The notes under the pieces are model-generated. The model saw nothing but the letters and a program-made list of their open reading frames with translations, was not told where the DNA came from and made no database searches. A stretch of 64,000 nucleotides of DNA from Vibrio gazogenes (GTDB lineage Bacteria > Pseudomonadota > Gammaproteobacteria > Enterobacterales > Vibrionaceae), in NCBI RefSeq assembly GCF_023920225.1, contig NZ_CP092587.1, forward strand, positions 372,001-436,000. Reading direction: 5' to 3'. The position numbers and the translations under genes were made by a program. Below, piece by piece: positions 8,649 through 17,807 of the stretch (positions are counted from its first letter, which is position 1; the number at the start of each line of letters is the position of its first letter).

Positions 8649-9995
8649 ATGAATGTAAAACAGCAAGTTGCACAACAGCGCAGTGAGCTTGAAGCTGCGG
8701 TCGCGAAAGCTTTAGAGCTTGCATCGTCACAAGCGGACGCCGCAGAAGTGGCGATCACCAAGAGTACGGGGCTCAGTGTTTCAACCCGTTTTTGTGAAGT
8801 CGAGAATGTCGAGTTCAACAGTGATGGTGCCTTGGGGATTACAGTGTATCGGGGGCAACGCAAAGGCAGTGCTTCGACATCCGATCTGAGTGAACAGGCG
8901 ATTCAACAGACTGTTATGGCTGCATTGGATATTGCTCATTATACCTCGGAAGACCCGTTTGCCGGCCCTGCGCCGAAAGAATTGATGGTGAAAGATATTC
9001 CGGATCTGGACTTATTTCACCCGGATGAACCCAATCCGGATCAGGCTGCCAGTATTGCGATTGCCGCAGAAAGAGCGGCACTGGATTACAGCACCAAGAT
9101 AAAACAGAGTGATGGTGCGAGTTATGACAGTCACTACGGTGTAAGGGTTTACGGAAACAGCCATGGTCTGCTCGCCAGCTATGCATCCAGCCGTCACAGT
9201 ATCAGTTGCTGTGTGATTGGGCAGGGTGAACAGGATCGTATGGAGCGGGATTACAGCTATACCATTGCACGGCATAAAGATGATCTGTGGACTCCCGAGC
9301 AAGTTGGTCAGCTTGCGGCCGAGCGAACTGTGGGTCGGTTGGATCCGCAAAAACTGAAAACCGGTCATTATCCGGTGATGTTTGCACCAGAAGTTGCGAC
9401 AGGCCTGATCGGTCATTTCGTGATGGCGATTTCCGGAGGCAATTTGTACCGTAAATCTTCATTCCTGTTGGATCATTTAGGCGAGAAAGTTTTCCCGGAC
9501 TGGTTCTCGATTGCTGAGCGGCCGCATATCTTGCGCGGGTTGGCTTCGAGCCCGTTTGACAGTGAAGGGTTGGCGACCCGGGATCAGGATATCGTGACTG
9601 ATGGCGTATTAGGGACTTACTTGCTCTCCAGCTATGCGGCAAGAAAGCTCAATATGACGCCGACCGGTCATGCCGGCGGCATTCATAATTGGTTTGTGAA
9701 ATCCTCCGGTGAACAGAACTTCAAGCAGATGCTGCAAGCAATGGGCACCGGCTTTTTAGTCACAGAAGTGATGGGGCAGGGCGTCAATATTGTCACCGGA
9801 GATTACTCCCGTGGTGCTGCCGGGTTCTGGGTTGAAAATGGAGAAATTCAGTTTCCAGTCTCTGAGATCACCATTGCCGGTGGGTTGAAGGATATGTTCA
9901 GCCGGATTATCGCTGTCGGGAATGATGTGGATGTGCGTTCTCAGATTCAGACCGGTTCTATTCTGATTGAATCAATGAAAGTCGCCGGAGAATAG
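8649..9995 (+). CDS. pmbA: TldE/PmbA subunit of the TldD-TldE metalloprotease
   Basis: PmbA (TldE) pairs with TldD to form a zinc-dependent protease that trims unfolded peptides, including microcin B17 and CcdA. TldE itself does not carry the HExxxH site, and none is seen here. The 448-residue length is normal. Family segments include the N-terminal [13 protein letters not shown], the middle [24 protein letters not shown] and the C-terminal [18 protein letters not shown]. The gene is divergent from yjgA and ends at a strong terminator. Genomes with pmbA carry tldD elsewhere, which here would lie outside the window. Confidence 0.95.
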   Translation: MNVKQQVAQQRSELEAAVAKALELASSQADAAEVAITKSTGLSVSTRFCEVENVEFNSDGALGITVYRGQRKGSASTSDLSEQAIQQTVMAALDIAHYTSEDPFAGPAPKELMVKDIPDLDLFHPDEPNPDQAASIAIAAERAALDYSTKIKQSDGASYDSHYGVRVYGNSHGLLASYASSRHSISCCVIGQGEQDRMERDYSYTIARHKDDLWTPEQVGQLAAERTVGRLDPQKLKTGHYPVMFAPEVATGLIGHFVMAISGGNLYRKSSFLLDHLGEKVFPDWFSIAERPHILRGLASSPFDSEGLATRDQDIVTDGVLGTYLLSSYAARKLNMTPTGHAGGIHNWFVKSSGEQNFKQMLQAMGTGFLVTEVMGQGVNIVTGDYSRGAAGFWVENGEIQFPVSEITIAGGLKDMFSRIIAVGNDVDVRSQIQTGSILIESMKVAGE

Positions 9996-10028
9996 TGATT
10001 GTTCTTGGCCAAACCTCAAGTTGACAGA

Positions 10029-10055
10029 AAAGCGAGCTGAATAGCTCGCTTTTTT
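10029..10055 (+). terminator. Rho-independent terminator of pmbA
   Basis: An 8-bp perfect stem (AGCGAGCT, 10031-10038, with AGCTCGCT, 10043-10050) and a GAAT loop are followed by five T. It separates pmbA from the accessory islet. Confidence 0.9.
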
Positions 10056-10180
10056 GATTACTACCATAACTATCAATTCCTGATAGTTATTTTGAGTAAA
10101 ATATCACGAGTCATAACAATTGGACGTAATGTTTTGAATTGTTGTGTTAATTTATAGCAAATTTTTTCCGGTTCTCCTTT

Positions 10181-11134
10181 ATGGTTTTCAGCGCAGTCCC
10201 GTGTATGGCGTTGAACGAATCATCGACGTTGTCGATAAGGAATAAAGTGATGCTATCCCCTCAAGAACGCGCAGCAATCAAACAAGATATTCAATCCAAC
10301 CAGCATGAAATCTACGTCATCTCTTTTGAAGAGATGGATAATATTGTGAAATCTAACTTTTGTTATTCCAGTTCAGCGAAACAGTCGTGGAAAAAAATAA
10401 AAAAATGTACTGAATATGGTGCTGGATACTACTCTTCTGCTGATGATATCCGAACTTTAAGTAAACTCGTTGGTGACTTGGGGGGATGGGCTAAGGGCTG
10501 GAGTGGTCGAGCATATATCAAACACTATGGTGGTAAACCGCATATTATCTTGAAGGGGAATCCCCGTTTAAGAAAGGTGTTAACCGGGACGAAATATGGG
10601 GTGAACAATGCCAAGGTTGTGACAATGGGGTTAGGAAGTTCAGCGGCTATTAGTGCTGCTAAATCCGGTGGTATTGTTTCGATCATTCTTATGACTGCTT
10701 ATCGAGTTGTTGATTATTTTTTAACTGATGAAGCAACTTTGTCTCAGTTAATCGGTTCTCTTGCAACAGATGTGGTAAAGATTGGGATTACCACAGGAGT
10801 TTCTATTGGTGCTGCTTATATGATGGGATTTTTCTCTTTGGCTATTGGCCCTATTGCTGTTGTTGTCGCTGTTGGGTTTGGTTTGTCATTTTTATATGAT
10901 TATGTAGAAGACCGCTATCATATTACTGACCAAGTTATTTCAGTATTAGATGAGATGAGTAGTAATATTAATACTTATCTTATCCGAGCTAAACATAAAA
11001 TTGAAGATGATATAGCGCGAGTTGCTGGTTCGGTGATTGATTATGTATTGGACTCAGCACAACATATAGTGATTGATTTCGCCAAACATTCGTTCAAGAG
11101 AATGTTATCTCCACAACCTAGAGCCAATTTTTAA
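10181..11134 (+). CDS. Putative type VI secretion toxin with hydrophobic, possibly pore-forming C-terminal half
   Basis: The 317-residue product has no enzyme motif I recognise. Residues 25-150 (LSPQERAAI, YVISFEEMDN, the SKLVGDLGGWAKGW stretch, KPHIILKGNPRLR, LTGTKYG) resemble, from memory, the C-terminal toxin region of PAAR-domain type VI effectors. Here no PAAR or other carrier domain precedes it. Residues 162-181 and 199-240 are long hydrophobic stretches rich in Gly/Ala/Val, which fits membrane insertion. The tail (250-310) is amphipathic. The start is uncertain: ATG at 10181 has no clear Shine-Dalgarno, and ATG at 10205 is possible. The stop overlaps the next gene by one base. The gene is more AT-rich than pmbA, which suggests acquisition. 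Confidence 0.6.
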   Translation: MVFSAVPCMALNESSTLSIRNKVMLSPQERAAIKQDIQSNQHEIYVISFEEMDNIVKSNFCYSSSAKQSWKKIKKCTEYGAGYYSSADDIRTLSKLVGDLGGWAKGWSGRAYIKHYGGKPHIILKGNPRLRKVLTGTKYGVNNAKVVTMGLGSSAAISAAKSGGIVSIILMTAYRVVDYFLTDEATLSQLIGSLATDVVKIGITTGVSIGAAYMMGFFSLAIGPIAVVVAVGFGLSFLYDYVEDRYHITDQVISVLDEMSSNINTYLIRAKHKIEDDIARVAGSVIDYVLDSAQHIVIDFAKHSFKRMLSPQPRANF

Positions 11135-11607
11135 TGAAAAACGAAATTACTATCCCCAAAGCATTATTAGGAATATTGTTATTTGGTGGAATAGCTGTAC
11201 CTTGTTTGGTTCTGTTCTATTTAGCCTTACATGATTTGATTGATAGCTTGATTCATTTACCAATAGTCATCGAGTTCAGACGGGGTGCTATGTATGGATT
11301 AGGGGCTGGGATTGTGACACTAAGTGTTTTTTTGGGATTTATTGTTTTACTTTTTCATAGACGGATATCTGTAAAAGCAGAAAATAGAATGGGAAAAGGA
11401 ATTGTTGTAGGGCTTGTATTGACATTTATGTTTCCTATTTTAGCTGGTTTTGTTATTCCTAAATTTATTGAAGATGAAAATTATCATCGTTGTGAAAAGG
11501 CAGAGCCTAAATATTCCTGGCCGATATTTCGTACTCATATCTATACCGATAGTCAGCAAGATTGTGATCAACTGATAAGAGAAAAAATCAAGAATAATGA
11601 ATATTAA
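11134..11607 (+). CDS. Small polytopic membrane protein, probable immunity protein (copy 1)
   Basis: The 157-residue protein has three predicted membrane segments (about residues 10-35, 50-75 and 88-110) and a short Cys-containing C-terminal tail (HRCEKAEP, then YTDSQQDCDQLI). I do not recognise a named family with certainty. It starts on the last base of the toxin stop codon (TAATG), which implies translational coupling. A membrane protein tied to a membrane-active toxin fits the usual layout of an immunity gene. Its neighbour at 11650 is a clear paralogue: RRGAMYG versus NRGAMYG, RMGKGI in both, SWPIFR-HIYTD in both. The immunity role is inferred from context, not from a motif. Confidence 0.65.
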   Translation: MKNEITIPKALLGILLFGGIAVPCLVLFYLALHDLIDSLIHLPIVIEFRRGAMYGLGAGIVTLSVFLGFIVLLFHRRISVKAENRMGKGIVVGLVLTFMFPILAGFVIPKFIEDENYHRCEKAEPKYSWPIFRTHIYTDSQQDCDQLIREKIKNNEY

Positions 11608-11649
11608 TTTATTTGTTTATTGGAATCTCAGTTTAAGAGTCTATTTTGA

Positions 11650-12084
11650 ATGAAAGAAGAAACGACGATATCTCAAATATTGATAGGACTATTGATAAGT
11701 GGCAGTTTAGCCTTGTTTTCTTTAATTTATTTTACTTTTTATCTATTTAACTTGGTTGATCATTTTATCCACCCTTCAACGGTCATTGAATATAATAGAG
11801 GAGCCATGTATGGAATCGGTGGCATTGGGCTTCTCAGCTTTTTTTGTGGTTTTCTAGTGTTGTTATTTTATCGGAAGTTATCTCCAAAAGCTGAAAGTCG
11901 GATGGGGAAAGGTATAATTATCGGAATTATATTAATGTTTATCTTTCCTCTTGTATCTAACTTTACAGTACCATCACTCATCGAAAATTCTGGCTATCAA
12001 CGCTGTGAAAAAGCAGAGCGCCGAGCATCGTGGCCAATTTTTCGTATTCATATCTATACCGATAATCGACAGGTCTGTGAATAA
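11650..12084 (+). CDS. Paralogous membrane protein, probable immunity protein (copy 2), truncated by a stop codon
   Basis: The 144-residue product aligns along its whole length with the protein encoded at 11134, with the same three membrane segments and the same RGAMYG, RMGKGI, RCEKAE and SWPIFR-HIYTD blocks. It ends at CE-stop, where copy 1 reads CDQLIREK. Reading through the TAA at 12082-12084 gives LIEEKQQAGRY followed by TAA at 12118-12120. A CAA (Gln) to TAA change therefore seems to have removed the last dozen residues. The core is intact, so it may still work. No clear Shine-Dalgarno is seen. A duplicated immunity gene could guard against a variant toxin. Confidence 0.65.
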   Translation: MKEETTISQILIGLLISGSLALFSLIYFTFYLFNLVDHFIHPSTVIEYNRGAMYGIGGIGLLSFFCGFLVLLFYRKLSPKAESRMGKGIIIGIILMFIFPLVSNFTVPSLIENSGYQRCEKAERRASWPIFRIHIYTDNRQVCE

Positions 12085-12127
12085 TTAATAGAAGAAAAGC
12101 AACAAGCCGGAAGATATTAACGAAAAG

Positions 12128-12158
12128 GGCTGAATCAATGTTGTCTTCAGTCTTTTTT
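12128..12158 (+). terminator. Terminator after the toxin/immunity genes
   Basis: A 7-bp stem (GGCTGAA, 12128-12134, with TTCAGTC, 12146-12152, one G-T pair) is followed by six T. It separates the immunity genes from hcp, so hcp probably has its own promoter. Confidence 0.7.
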
Positions 12159-12242
12159 AACAGCGATTATGTTCTCTATAACAATAGATCGATTTGATGA
12201 AAAAGAGACATAATCATTTTCATGATAAAAAGGTTGGTTTTT

Positions 12243-12737
12243 ATGGCGCACATCGCATACATGACAATTAATGGGGAAAAACAGGGCTTAATTTCCAGCG
12301 GATGCAACACCAAAGATTCAATGGGAAATAAGTATCAGGAGTCTCATGCCGATGAAATCACAATTCTTTCCTGTGATCATCATATGGCGAAAGCTCCGCA
12401 TCAACATGGTAAAAGTCATGCCCCCATCCGTATGATTAAAAATATTGATAAATCGAGCCCGCTGCTATCCACAGCATTTGCTCGGCAGGAGCACCTCGAT
12501 TGTGTGATTCATTTTTATCGTACCAATGAGCAGGGCTATAACGAAAAGTTTTATTCGATTGAACTCAAAAAAGCGATTATCAGTGGGATGAGTTTTGCGT
12601 TGCCACATACTGTCCATGCGCATCAGGAAGAGATGCATGAGGTGATTGAATTTAGTTATCAGGAAATTACCTGGCAACATAGCATTAGCGGGACGATGGG
12701 GTTTGATAATTGGGATCAGGGCGGTTGGAGTGCGTAA
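12243..12737 (+). CDS. hcp: Hcp-family type VI secretion tube protein / effector carrier
   Basis: Hcp hexamers stack into the inner tube of the type VI secretion system and can carry small effectors. The 164-residue product starts MAHIAYMTINGEKQGLISSG and contains GNKYQESHADEI, the -IDKSSPLL- segment, HFYRTNEQG and a late SYQEITWQHSISGTMGFDNW, all in the family order. I chose the ATG at 12243 (family start); an upstream ATG adds seven residues. No other structural type VI genes lie in the window, so this is an orphan hcp. It lies just after a putative membrane toxin and its immunity genes, which suggests that it is the delivery partner. Confidence 0.92.
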   Translation: MAHIAYMTINGEKQGLISSGCNTKDSMGNKYQESHADEITILSCDHHMAKAPHQHGKSHAPIRMIKNIDKSSPLLSTAFARQEHLDCVIHFYRTNEQGYNEKFYSIELKKAIISGMSFALPHTVHAHQEEMHEVIEFSYQEITWQHSISGTMGFDNWDQGGWSA

Positions 12738-12753
12738 TCTCACAGCTTAGATT

Positions 12754-12775
12754 GAAGTGGCTGTAAGGCCACTTC
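12754..12775. terminator. Hairpin between hcp and mgtE, possible terminator
   Basis: An 8-bp perfect stem (GAAGTGGC with GCCACTTC) and a 6-base loop lie between the two convergent genes. Neither strand has a strong T-run after it, so its terminator activity is uncertain. Confidence 0.45.
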
Positions 12776-12820
12776 GTTGCTAAAAGAGCACAATACCGTA
12801 AAGCTTATATGATTAAGACA

Positions 12821-14179
12821 TCATGCAATAAAAATGGTTGCCAGTCCGAGGAACACGAACAGGCCAATCACGTCGGTGACGGTGGTGAGAGCCATACCGC
12901 CAGCGAGTGCCGGGTCAATTTTCATCTTTTTAAGGATGATCGGAATGGTCACCCCGGCAATACCCGCGACCGTCAGGTTGGTCAACATCGCTGCGGAAAT
13001 AATGCCGCCAAGTAACCAGTTACCCTTCCATAGCACGACAATACCGCCAATCAGCAAAGCCCATAGACAACCGTTGAGCAGACCGACAGCCGCTTCTTTG
13101 AGAAGTAGTTCTCGTTTGTTACTGTCACCGATGTGTCCCAAAGCCAGCCCGCGGATCACCAGAGCAATGGTTTGGTTGCCTGCAACCCCGCCCATCGAGG
13201 GAACAATGGTCATCAGCACTGCGATCGAAGCCATCTGTTCGAGCGTGGTCTCAAACATATTGGAGACTGACGCTGCTGCCAGCGCTGCAAGGACATTCGC
13301 CCCCAGCCAGACACTCCGTTTACGGGCCGATTTCATGACCGGTGCGAACGTATCTTCTTCATCGTCCATCCCCGCTAAACTCATCATTGAGTGCTCGGCA
13401 TCTTCACGGATGACATCGACCACGTCATCAATGGTGATCCGGCCTAACAGGTGTTGTTCAGCATTAACGACTGGCGCGGAGACCCAGTTTCGACGTTCAA
13501 ACAAGCTGGCAACGTCAGAATCTTTAGCATCGACTTGAATCGCTTCATCAGCATCTTCCATAATGTCGCAGATACGGATATCCGGCTGACTGGTTAATAA
13601 GCTGGAAAGCGAGAGGTGACCGATGAGTTTACTCTCTTCATCAATCACATATAGAGCATCGGTTGCCTGTGGCAACTCACCTTTCATCCGTAAATAACGG
13701 AGCACGACATCCACATCCACATCGCCGCGGATCGTGACGAAGTCGGTGTTCATCAGTCCACCGGCTGTATCCTCCGGATATGACAGCGCCATTTCGACCC
13801 GTAAACGGTCGACATTATCCATCTGGGATAAAATTTCTCGGGAGAGACCATCAGGCAGACTTCGCAACACGTAAGCAAGGTCATCGGTATCCATGCCTTC
13901 AGTTGCTTCTGCCAGCCGTTCCGGTGCCATTTTTGACACCAGTGCGTCTTTAACGTCTTCACTGAGTTCATCGAGGATTTCACCGTAGTCTTCTGGGTCG
14001 GTCAGTTGCCAGAGGACATTACGGCTTTTACGCGGTGAGGCTTCCAGAAGATGAGCAATATCTTCTGGTTCCATGTCCTGAAGTTGGCGACGAACATGGA
14101 CAAAACGACCATTTTCTAAAGCTTCTGTGACTTCCCGGAGGGTAAGGTGAGCCTGATCAAACTCAATATGCTCTGCCAT
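12821..14179 (-). CDS. mgtE: MgtE-family magnesium transporter
   Basis: MgtE is a homodimeric inner-membrane Mg2+ channel gated by cytoplasmic magnesium. The 452-residue protein shows the family order: an N domain of superhelical repeats (about residues 10-130, with ENGRFVHVRRQLQDMEPEDIA), two CBS domains (about 135-260, with DALYVIDEESKLIGHLSL and ITIDDVVDVI), a connecting plug helix, and a C-terminal membrane domain of five helices from about 285. The PSMGGVAGNQ segment before the second helix and the final TTVTDVIGLFVFLG are typical. GGGGGAAG precedes the ATG. It is the last gene before the islet and is convergent with hcp. Confidence 0.95.
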   Translation of the reverse strand: MAEHIEFDQAHLTLREVTEALENGRFVHVRRQLQDMEPEDIAHLLEASPRKSRNVLWQLTDPEDYGEILDELSEDVKDALVSKMAPERLAEATEGMDTDDLAYVLRSLPDGLSREILSQMDNVDRLRVEMALSYPEDTAGGLMNTDFVTIRGDVDVDVVLRYLRMKGELPQATDALYVIDEESKLIGHLSLSSLLTSQPDIRICDIMEDADEAIQVDAKDSDVASLFERRNWVSAPVVNAEQHLLGRITIDDVVDVIREDAEHSMMSLAGMDDEEDTFAPVMKSARKRSVWLGANVLAALAAASVSNMFETTLEQMASIAVLMTIVPSMGGVAGNQTIALVIRGLALGHIGDSNKRELLLKEAAVGLLNGCLWALLIGGIVVLWKGNWLLGGIISAAMLTNLTVAGIAGVTIPIILKKMKIDPALAGGMALTTVTDVIGLFVFLGLATIFIA

Positions 14180-14291
14180 AACTTCCCCCTGTGTTGTATT
14201 TATTATGTAAGTGACATAGTAACTTAATTCTATGCCTGATTTAATCAGAAGTTATTACAGGATGAAATTTATTTTGCGTTGAAATAGTCGG

Positions 14292-14570
14292 TTAGTCTTC
14301 TTCTTCGAATTTATCTTCGATCAAACAGCAAACCGCGTCTAATGCCGGCTCTGCTTCACTGCCTTCTGCTGAAATAGTGACATATTGTCCTTGAGCGGAC
14401 TCAAGCATCAGTAGTCCCATAACACCATCAGCGGTGGCTTCTTTTCCTTCCTGACTACGAATGGTCAGGATGACATCAAATGATTCTGCCAGTTCCACAA
14501 GTTTAACGGCCGCTCTGGCATGAAGTCCTAGCTTGTTCTGAATTAAAACCGTTTTACTGAGCTGTGGCAT
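14292..14570 (-). CDS. ptsO: Phosphocarrier protein NPr of the nitrogen PTS
   Basis: NPr is an HPr-like protein that passes phosphate from PtsP (EI-Ntr) to PtsN. The 92-residue product has the phosphorylated histidine at position 17 in the motif GLHARAA and the later [16 protein letters not shown] loop, which corresponds to the Ser-46 region of HPr. It is the last gene of the rpoN-hpf-ptsN-rapZ-ptsO series, and AGAGGA precedes the ATG. The linkage with rpoN, rapZ and ptsN distinguishes it from the sugar-PTS HPr. Confidence 0.95.
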   Translation of the reverse strand: MPQLSKTVLIQNKLGLHARAAVKLVELAESFDVILTIRSQEGKEATADGVMGLLMLESAQGQYVTISAEGSEAEPALDAVCCLIEDKFEEED

Positions 14571-14610
14571 TGCATGATCCTCTGTTGGCTTGTCTCAAGA
14601 AGTGTTGGTT

Positions 14611-15477
14611 TCAGGAGTGATGTTGTTCAAGAGACGTATGGCGAATTTGTACCTGATGCCCAAGTTGGGAGAAGTATTCACCGATTTGTTGAGTCAGATA
14701 GACAGAACGGTGTTTTCCACCGGTACAGCCAATGGCTATGGTCAGATAACTCCGATTATTCTTCTCTAAAGAAGGGAGCCAATAATCAATAAATGACTGA
14801 ATATGCTGGCGCATGTCAATCACATCGGAGTGTTGTTCCAAGAACGATTTTACGGGCGCATCAAGTCCGGTAAATGCACGTAATTCAGGTTGCCAGTGGG
14901 GATTGGGCAGAAAACGAACGTCGAAAACAAAATCAGCGTCATTGGGTAAGCCATATTTAAAGCCAAAAGATTCAAAGACGATAATCAAATTCTTACGCTC
15001 TCTTCCCTCGACTCGCATACGAATGGTTTCACTCAGCTCATGAATCGATTTATCGGTACTGTCGAGCAGCATATCGGCCTGTTGTTTCAACGGTGCGAGG
15101 ATGCGTTTTTCTTGAGCGATGGCTTGTGCCAGCGTTAAATTACTGTTGTGTAAGGAGAGCGGATGGATCCGGCGGGTTTCGCTATAGCGTTTGAGTAGTG
15201 TATCTTCGGTGGCATCAAGGAACAGGACATTGACATTATGCGAGACGGACTGTTTCAGTGAGAGGAAAGTCTCGCTGAGCAGTGATGGGTCGCGGGGTAA
15301 GTTACGGATATCAATACTGACTGCCACATTCTGCTTGCTACCCTGCACCGATTGAAGGAAAGCATCCAATAAATCAATGGGGAGGTTATCGACACAATAG
15401 TATCCAAGATCTTCCAGCACCCTTAAGGCGACACTCTTACCGGCACCGGATTGACCACTAACAACAATTAAGCGCAT
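14611..15477 (-). CDS. rapZ: RNase adapter protein RapZ (nucleotide-binding)
   Basis: RapZ binds the small RNA GlmZ and delivers it to RNase E, linking glucosamine-6-phosphate levels to glmS expression. The 288-residue product has the N-terminal P-loop GQSGAGKS (residues 8-15), the YCVDNLP segment, and the C-terminal RNA-binding half with [13 protein letters not shown]. Length and order are normal. It lies 18 nt after ptsN and before ptsO in one operon. Whether this strain has a GlmZ-like RNA cannot be seen from the window. Confidence 0.95.
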   Translation of the reverse strand: MRLIVVSGQSGAGKSVALRVLEDLGYYCVDNLPIDLLDAFLQSVQGSKQNVAVSIDIRNLPRDPSLLSETFLSLKQSVSHNVNVLFLDATEDTLLKRYSETRRIHPLSLHNSNLTLAQAIAQEKRILAPLKQQADMLLDSTDKSIHELSETIRMRVEGRERKNLIIVFESFGFKYGLPNDADFVFDVRFLPNPHWQPELRAFTGLDAPVKSFLEQHSDVIDMRQHIQSFIDYWLPSLEKNNRSYLTIAIGCTGGKHRSVYLTQQIGEYFSQLGHQVQIRHTSLEQHHS

Positions 15478-15495
15478 CGTGACATACTCAGAAAA

Positions 15496-15945
15496 TCAGG
15501 ACTGGTTGACCATGATATCATAAAGTTCTTGATCGTTTTCAGCTTTACGAAGCTGCTTTAATACTTGTTTGTCATTCAGTCGTTCAGCCATTTGAGCGAG
15601 AGTTTTTAAATGAATTTGGCATTGATCTTCCGGTACAAACAAGGCAAATAGAATATCAACAGGGCGATTGTCGATGGCATCAAAACCAATTGGTTCCTCA
15701 CATTGAATGAGAACTGCCACCGCATTTTCACTCAATGTCATTCTTGCATGTGGAATGGCAATGCCGTTACCGATGCCGGTACTACCTACTTTTTCTCGGG
15801 AGAGCATATTTTCAAACAGTTCGGTAGCATTCTTACCCGTATAATTGGCTGCGATTTCACTGATGATTTCTAATGCTCGCTTTTTGCTCGAACATTGGAC
15901 TGCACTTTTCGTGCAGTCCAGAGATAGAACTTCATTGAGTTGCAT
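15496..15945 (-). CDS. ptsN: Nitrogen-PTS EIIA component
   Basis: PtsN (EIIA-Ntr) is the end acceptor of the nitrogen PTS and regulates potassium transport and stress responses by protein contact rather than sugar uptake. The 149-residue product has the phosphorylated histidine in GNGIAIPHARM and the usual ending RLNDKQVLKQLRKAENDQELYDIM. The gene begins two bases after the hpf stop codon, so translation is probably coupled. It has no membrane EIIBC partner here, as expected. Confidence 0.95.
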   Translation of the reverse strand: MQLNEVLSLDCTKSAVQCSSKKRALEIISEIAANYTGKNATELFENMLSREKVGSTGIGNGIAIPHARMTLSENAVAVLIQCEEPIGFDAIDNRPVDILFALFVPEDQCQIHLKTLAQMAERLNDKQVLKQLRKAENDQELYDIMVNQS

Positions 15946-15947
15946 GA

Positions 15948-16235
15948 TTAATGACTACTTAATTTTTCTTTATGCTTATTCAGCTGACGGACTAACTTGT
16001 CAACCAGATTATCGATTGCTGCATACATGTTTTCATCTTCTGCGGTCGCATGGATCTCGCCTTGATTAACATGAAGCGTCGCTTCAGCGATTTGTTGAAG
16101 TTTTTCAACACGTAAGATGACCTGTATGCTGTTGATATGGTCAAAAAAACGCTCAAGTTTATCAAATTTTGAGTGAACATAGTCTTGCATTGAATCGGTC
16201 AGATCAATGTGGTGGCCATTAATGTTGATTTGCAT
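15948..16235 (-). CDS. hpf: Ribosome hibernation promoting factor, short form
   Basis: HPF binds the 30S decoding region in stationary phase and promotes 70S-to-100S dimer formation. The 95-residue product is the short type without the C-terminal dimerisation domain. It has the start MQININGHHIDLTDSMQDYV, then KLERFFDHI, and a late ATAEDENMYAAIDNLVDKL. The ATG follows GAAGGAAAG. Position directly after rpoN is conserved in enterobacteria and vibrios. Confidence 0.95.
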   Translation of the reverse strand: MQININGHHIDLTDSMQDYVHSKFDKLERFFDHINSIQVILRVEKLQQIAEATLHVNQGEIHATAEDENMYAAIDNLVDKLVRQLNKHKEKLSSH

Positions 16236-16261
16236 AGACTTTCCTTCTCTGTTGAGCCTCG

Positions 16262-17734
16262 CTATAGCAGGCGTTTACGCTGACTCGATGGGGATATACC
16301 CAAAGACTCTCGGTACTTTGCAATGGTACGTCTAGCGACCTGAATCCCCTGATCAGCTAGTAGTGTTGCAATTTTACTGTCACTGAGTGGCTTGGCCGGA
16401 TTTTCTGCGGCTACCAGTTTTTTAATCAGTGCACGAATTGCGGTTGATGAACATTCTCCACCATTGTCGGTACTGACATGGCTAGAGAAAAAGTACTTCA
16501 ACTCGAATATGCCCCGAGGGGTATGCATAAACTTTTGGGTTGTGACCCGTGAGATGGTTGATTCATGCATGTCAACGGCAAGGGCGACATCATTCAGAAC
16601 CATCGGTTTCATTGCTTCTTCCCCATACTCGAAGAAATCGTGTTGATGTTCAACTATACACTTGGCAACTTTGAGCAACGTCTCGTTTCGACTCTCTAAA
16701 CTTTTAATTAACCATTTTGCCTCTTGTAAATTCGTTCGGATATAATTACTGTCTGCGCCATTTCCCCGCCCCAGCGCTGCATATTGCTGATTGATTTTTA
16801 GTCTTGGCATGCTGTCCGGATTGATGGTGACGACCCATTTCCCCCGGTCTTTGAAGACCGAAACATCTGGAATGACATATTCCGCATGTTCTGCATGAAT
16901 ATCATTCCCTGGACGTGGGTTGAGTTCTTGAATGAGTTGCAAAGCGGCTCGTAATTCATCTTCTTTTAGCTTTGCTTCTTTTTGGATCAGTTTGTAATCT
17001 CGGTTTCCCAATTGATCAATATGATCCGTCAGCAGGCGTCTGGCTTCGTTGAGCCATGGCGTATCACAGGGATATGTTGCCAGTTGCAATAACAGGCAGT
17101 CCTGTAGATTCACGGAGGCAACACCTAAAGGATCAAATTGCTGAATGCGTTTTCTGACCGCCTCGACTTCATCCAGCTCGATATCGTCTTCTTCTTCACT
17201 TTGAACACTTTCCAGAATGTCTTCAAGAGAGAGTGTCAGGTAGCCGTAGTTATCGATGGCATCAATGAGTGCCAGAGCAATGGCTCGATCCGTGTCACTG
17301 AAGGGGGTTAAATCTAATTGCCACAGGAGGTAATCTTGTAGTGTTTGCGTGGTTTCGCCCTGATAGACCGGCGTATCTTCATCGAGTGAAATACCGGTAC
17401 TACCTGTATTGGCACTGTATACATCATCCCAAGTTGTATCGATTTCAAGCTCATTGCTGATTTCTGATTTTTCAATCATTTCTGAACTGTCTTGTGGCTC
17501 CGGCTCGCTATCGACCACATCCGCAGTTGCTTCTTTTAACGCTTCTGCTTTTTCTTCTTGGGAATTGACTTCATCCTGTGCATCTTCAACATCAAGTAGT
17601 GGGTTGGAATCGAGTGCTTCCTGAATCTCTTGCTGGAGATCTAACGTCGAAAGTTGCAGCAATCGAATCGCTTGCTGCAACTGAGGTGTCATGGCTAACT
17701 GTTGACCTAACTTGAGTTGTAGTGACGGTTTCAT
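16262..17734 (-). CDS. rpoN: RNA polymerase sigma-54 factor
   Basis: Sigma-54 directs transcription from -24/-12 promoters and needs an AAA+ activator. In vibrios it controls nitrogen use, flagella, quorum-sensing small RNAs and biofilm. The 490-residue protein has the glutamine- and leucine-rich Region I at 1-50 ([20 protein letters not shown]), an acidic Region II about 55-130, the core-binding part, a helix-turn-helix ([16 protein letters not shown]) and the RpoN box [10 protein letters not shown] near the end. It sits between lptB and hpf as is usual. Confidence 0.97.
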   Translation of the reverse strand: MKPSLQLKLGQQLAMTPQLQQAIRLLQLSTLDLQQEIQEALDSNPLLDVEDAQDEVNSQEEKAEALKEATADVVDSEPEPQDSSEMIEKSEISNELEIDTTWDDVYSANTGSTGISLDEDTPVYQGETTQTLQDYLLWQLDLTPFSDTDRAIALALIDAIDNYGYLTLSLEDILESVQSEEEDDIELDEVEAVRKRIQQFDPLGVASVNLQDCLLLQLATYPCDTPWLNEARRLLTDHIDQLGNRDYKLIQKEAKLKEDELRAALQLIQELNPRPGNDIHAEHAEYVIPDVSVFKDRGKWVVTINPDSMPRLKINQQYAALGRGNGADSNYIRTNLQEAKWLIKSLESRNETLLKVAKCIVEHQHDFFEYGEEAMKPMVLNDVALAVDMHESTISRVTTQKFMHTPRGIFELKYFFSSHVSTDNGGECSSTAIRALIKKLVAAENPAKPLSDSKIATLLADQGIQVARRTIAKYRESLGISPSSQRKRLL

Positions 17735-17807
17735 TCAGTTTCGATTGCCTTATTCTGTGTTGCCGTATTTTGATGTTTGTCCGGCCAAAATCCCGTTCTT
17801 GTTTTAA

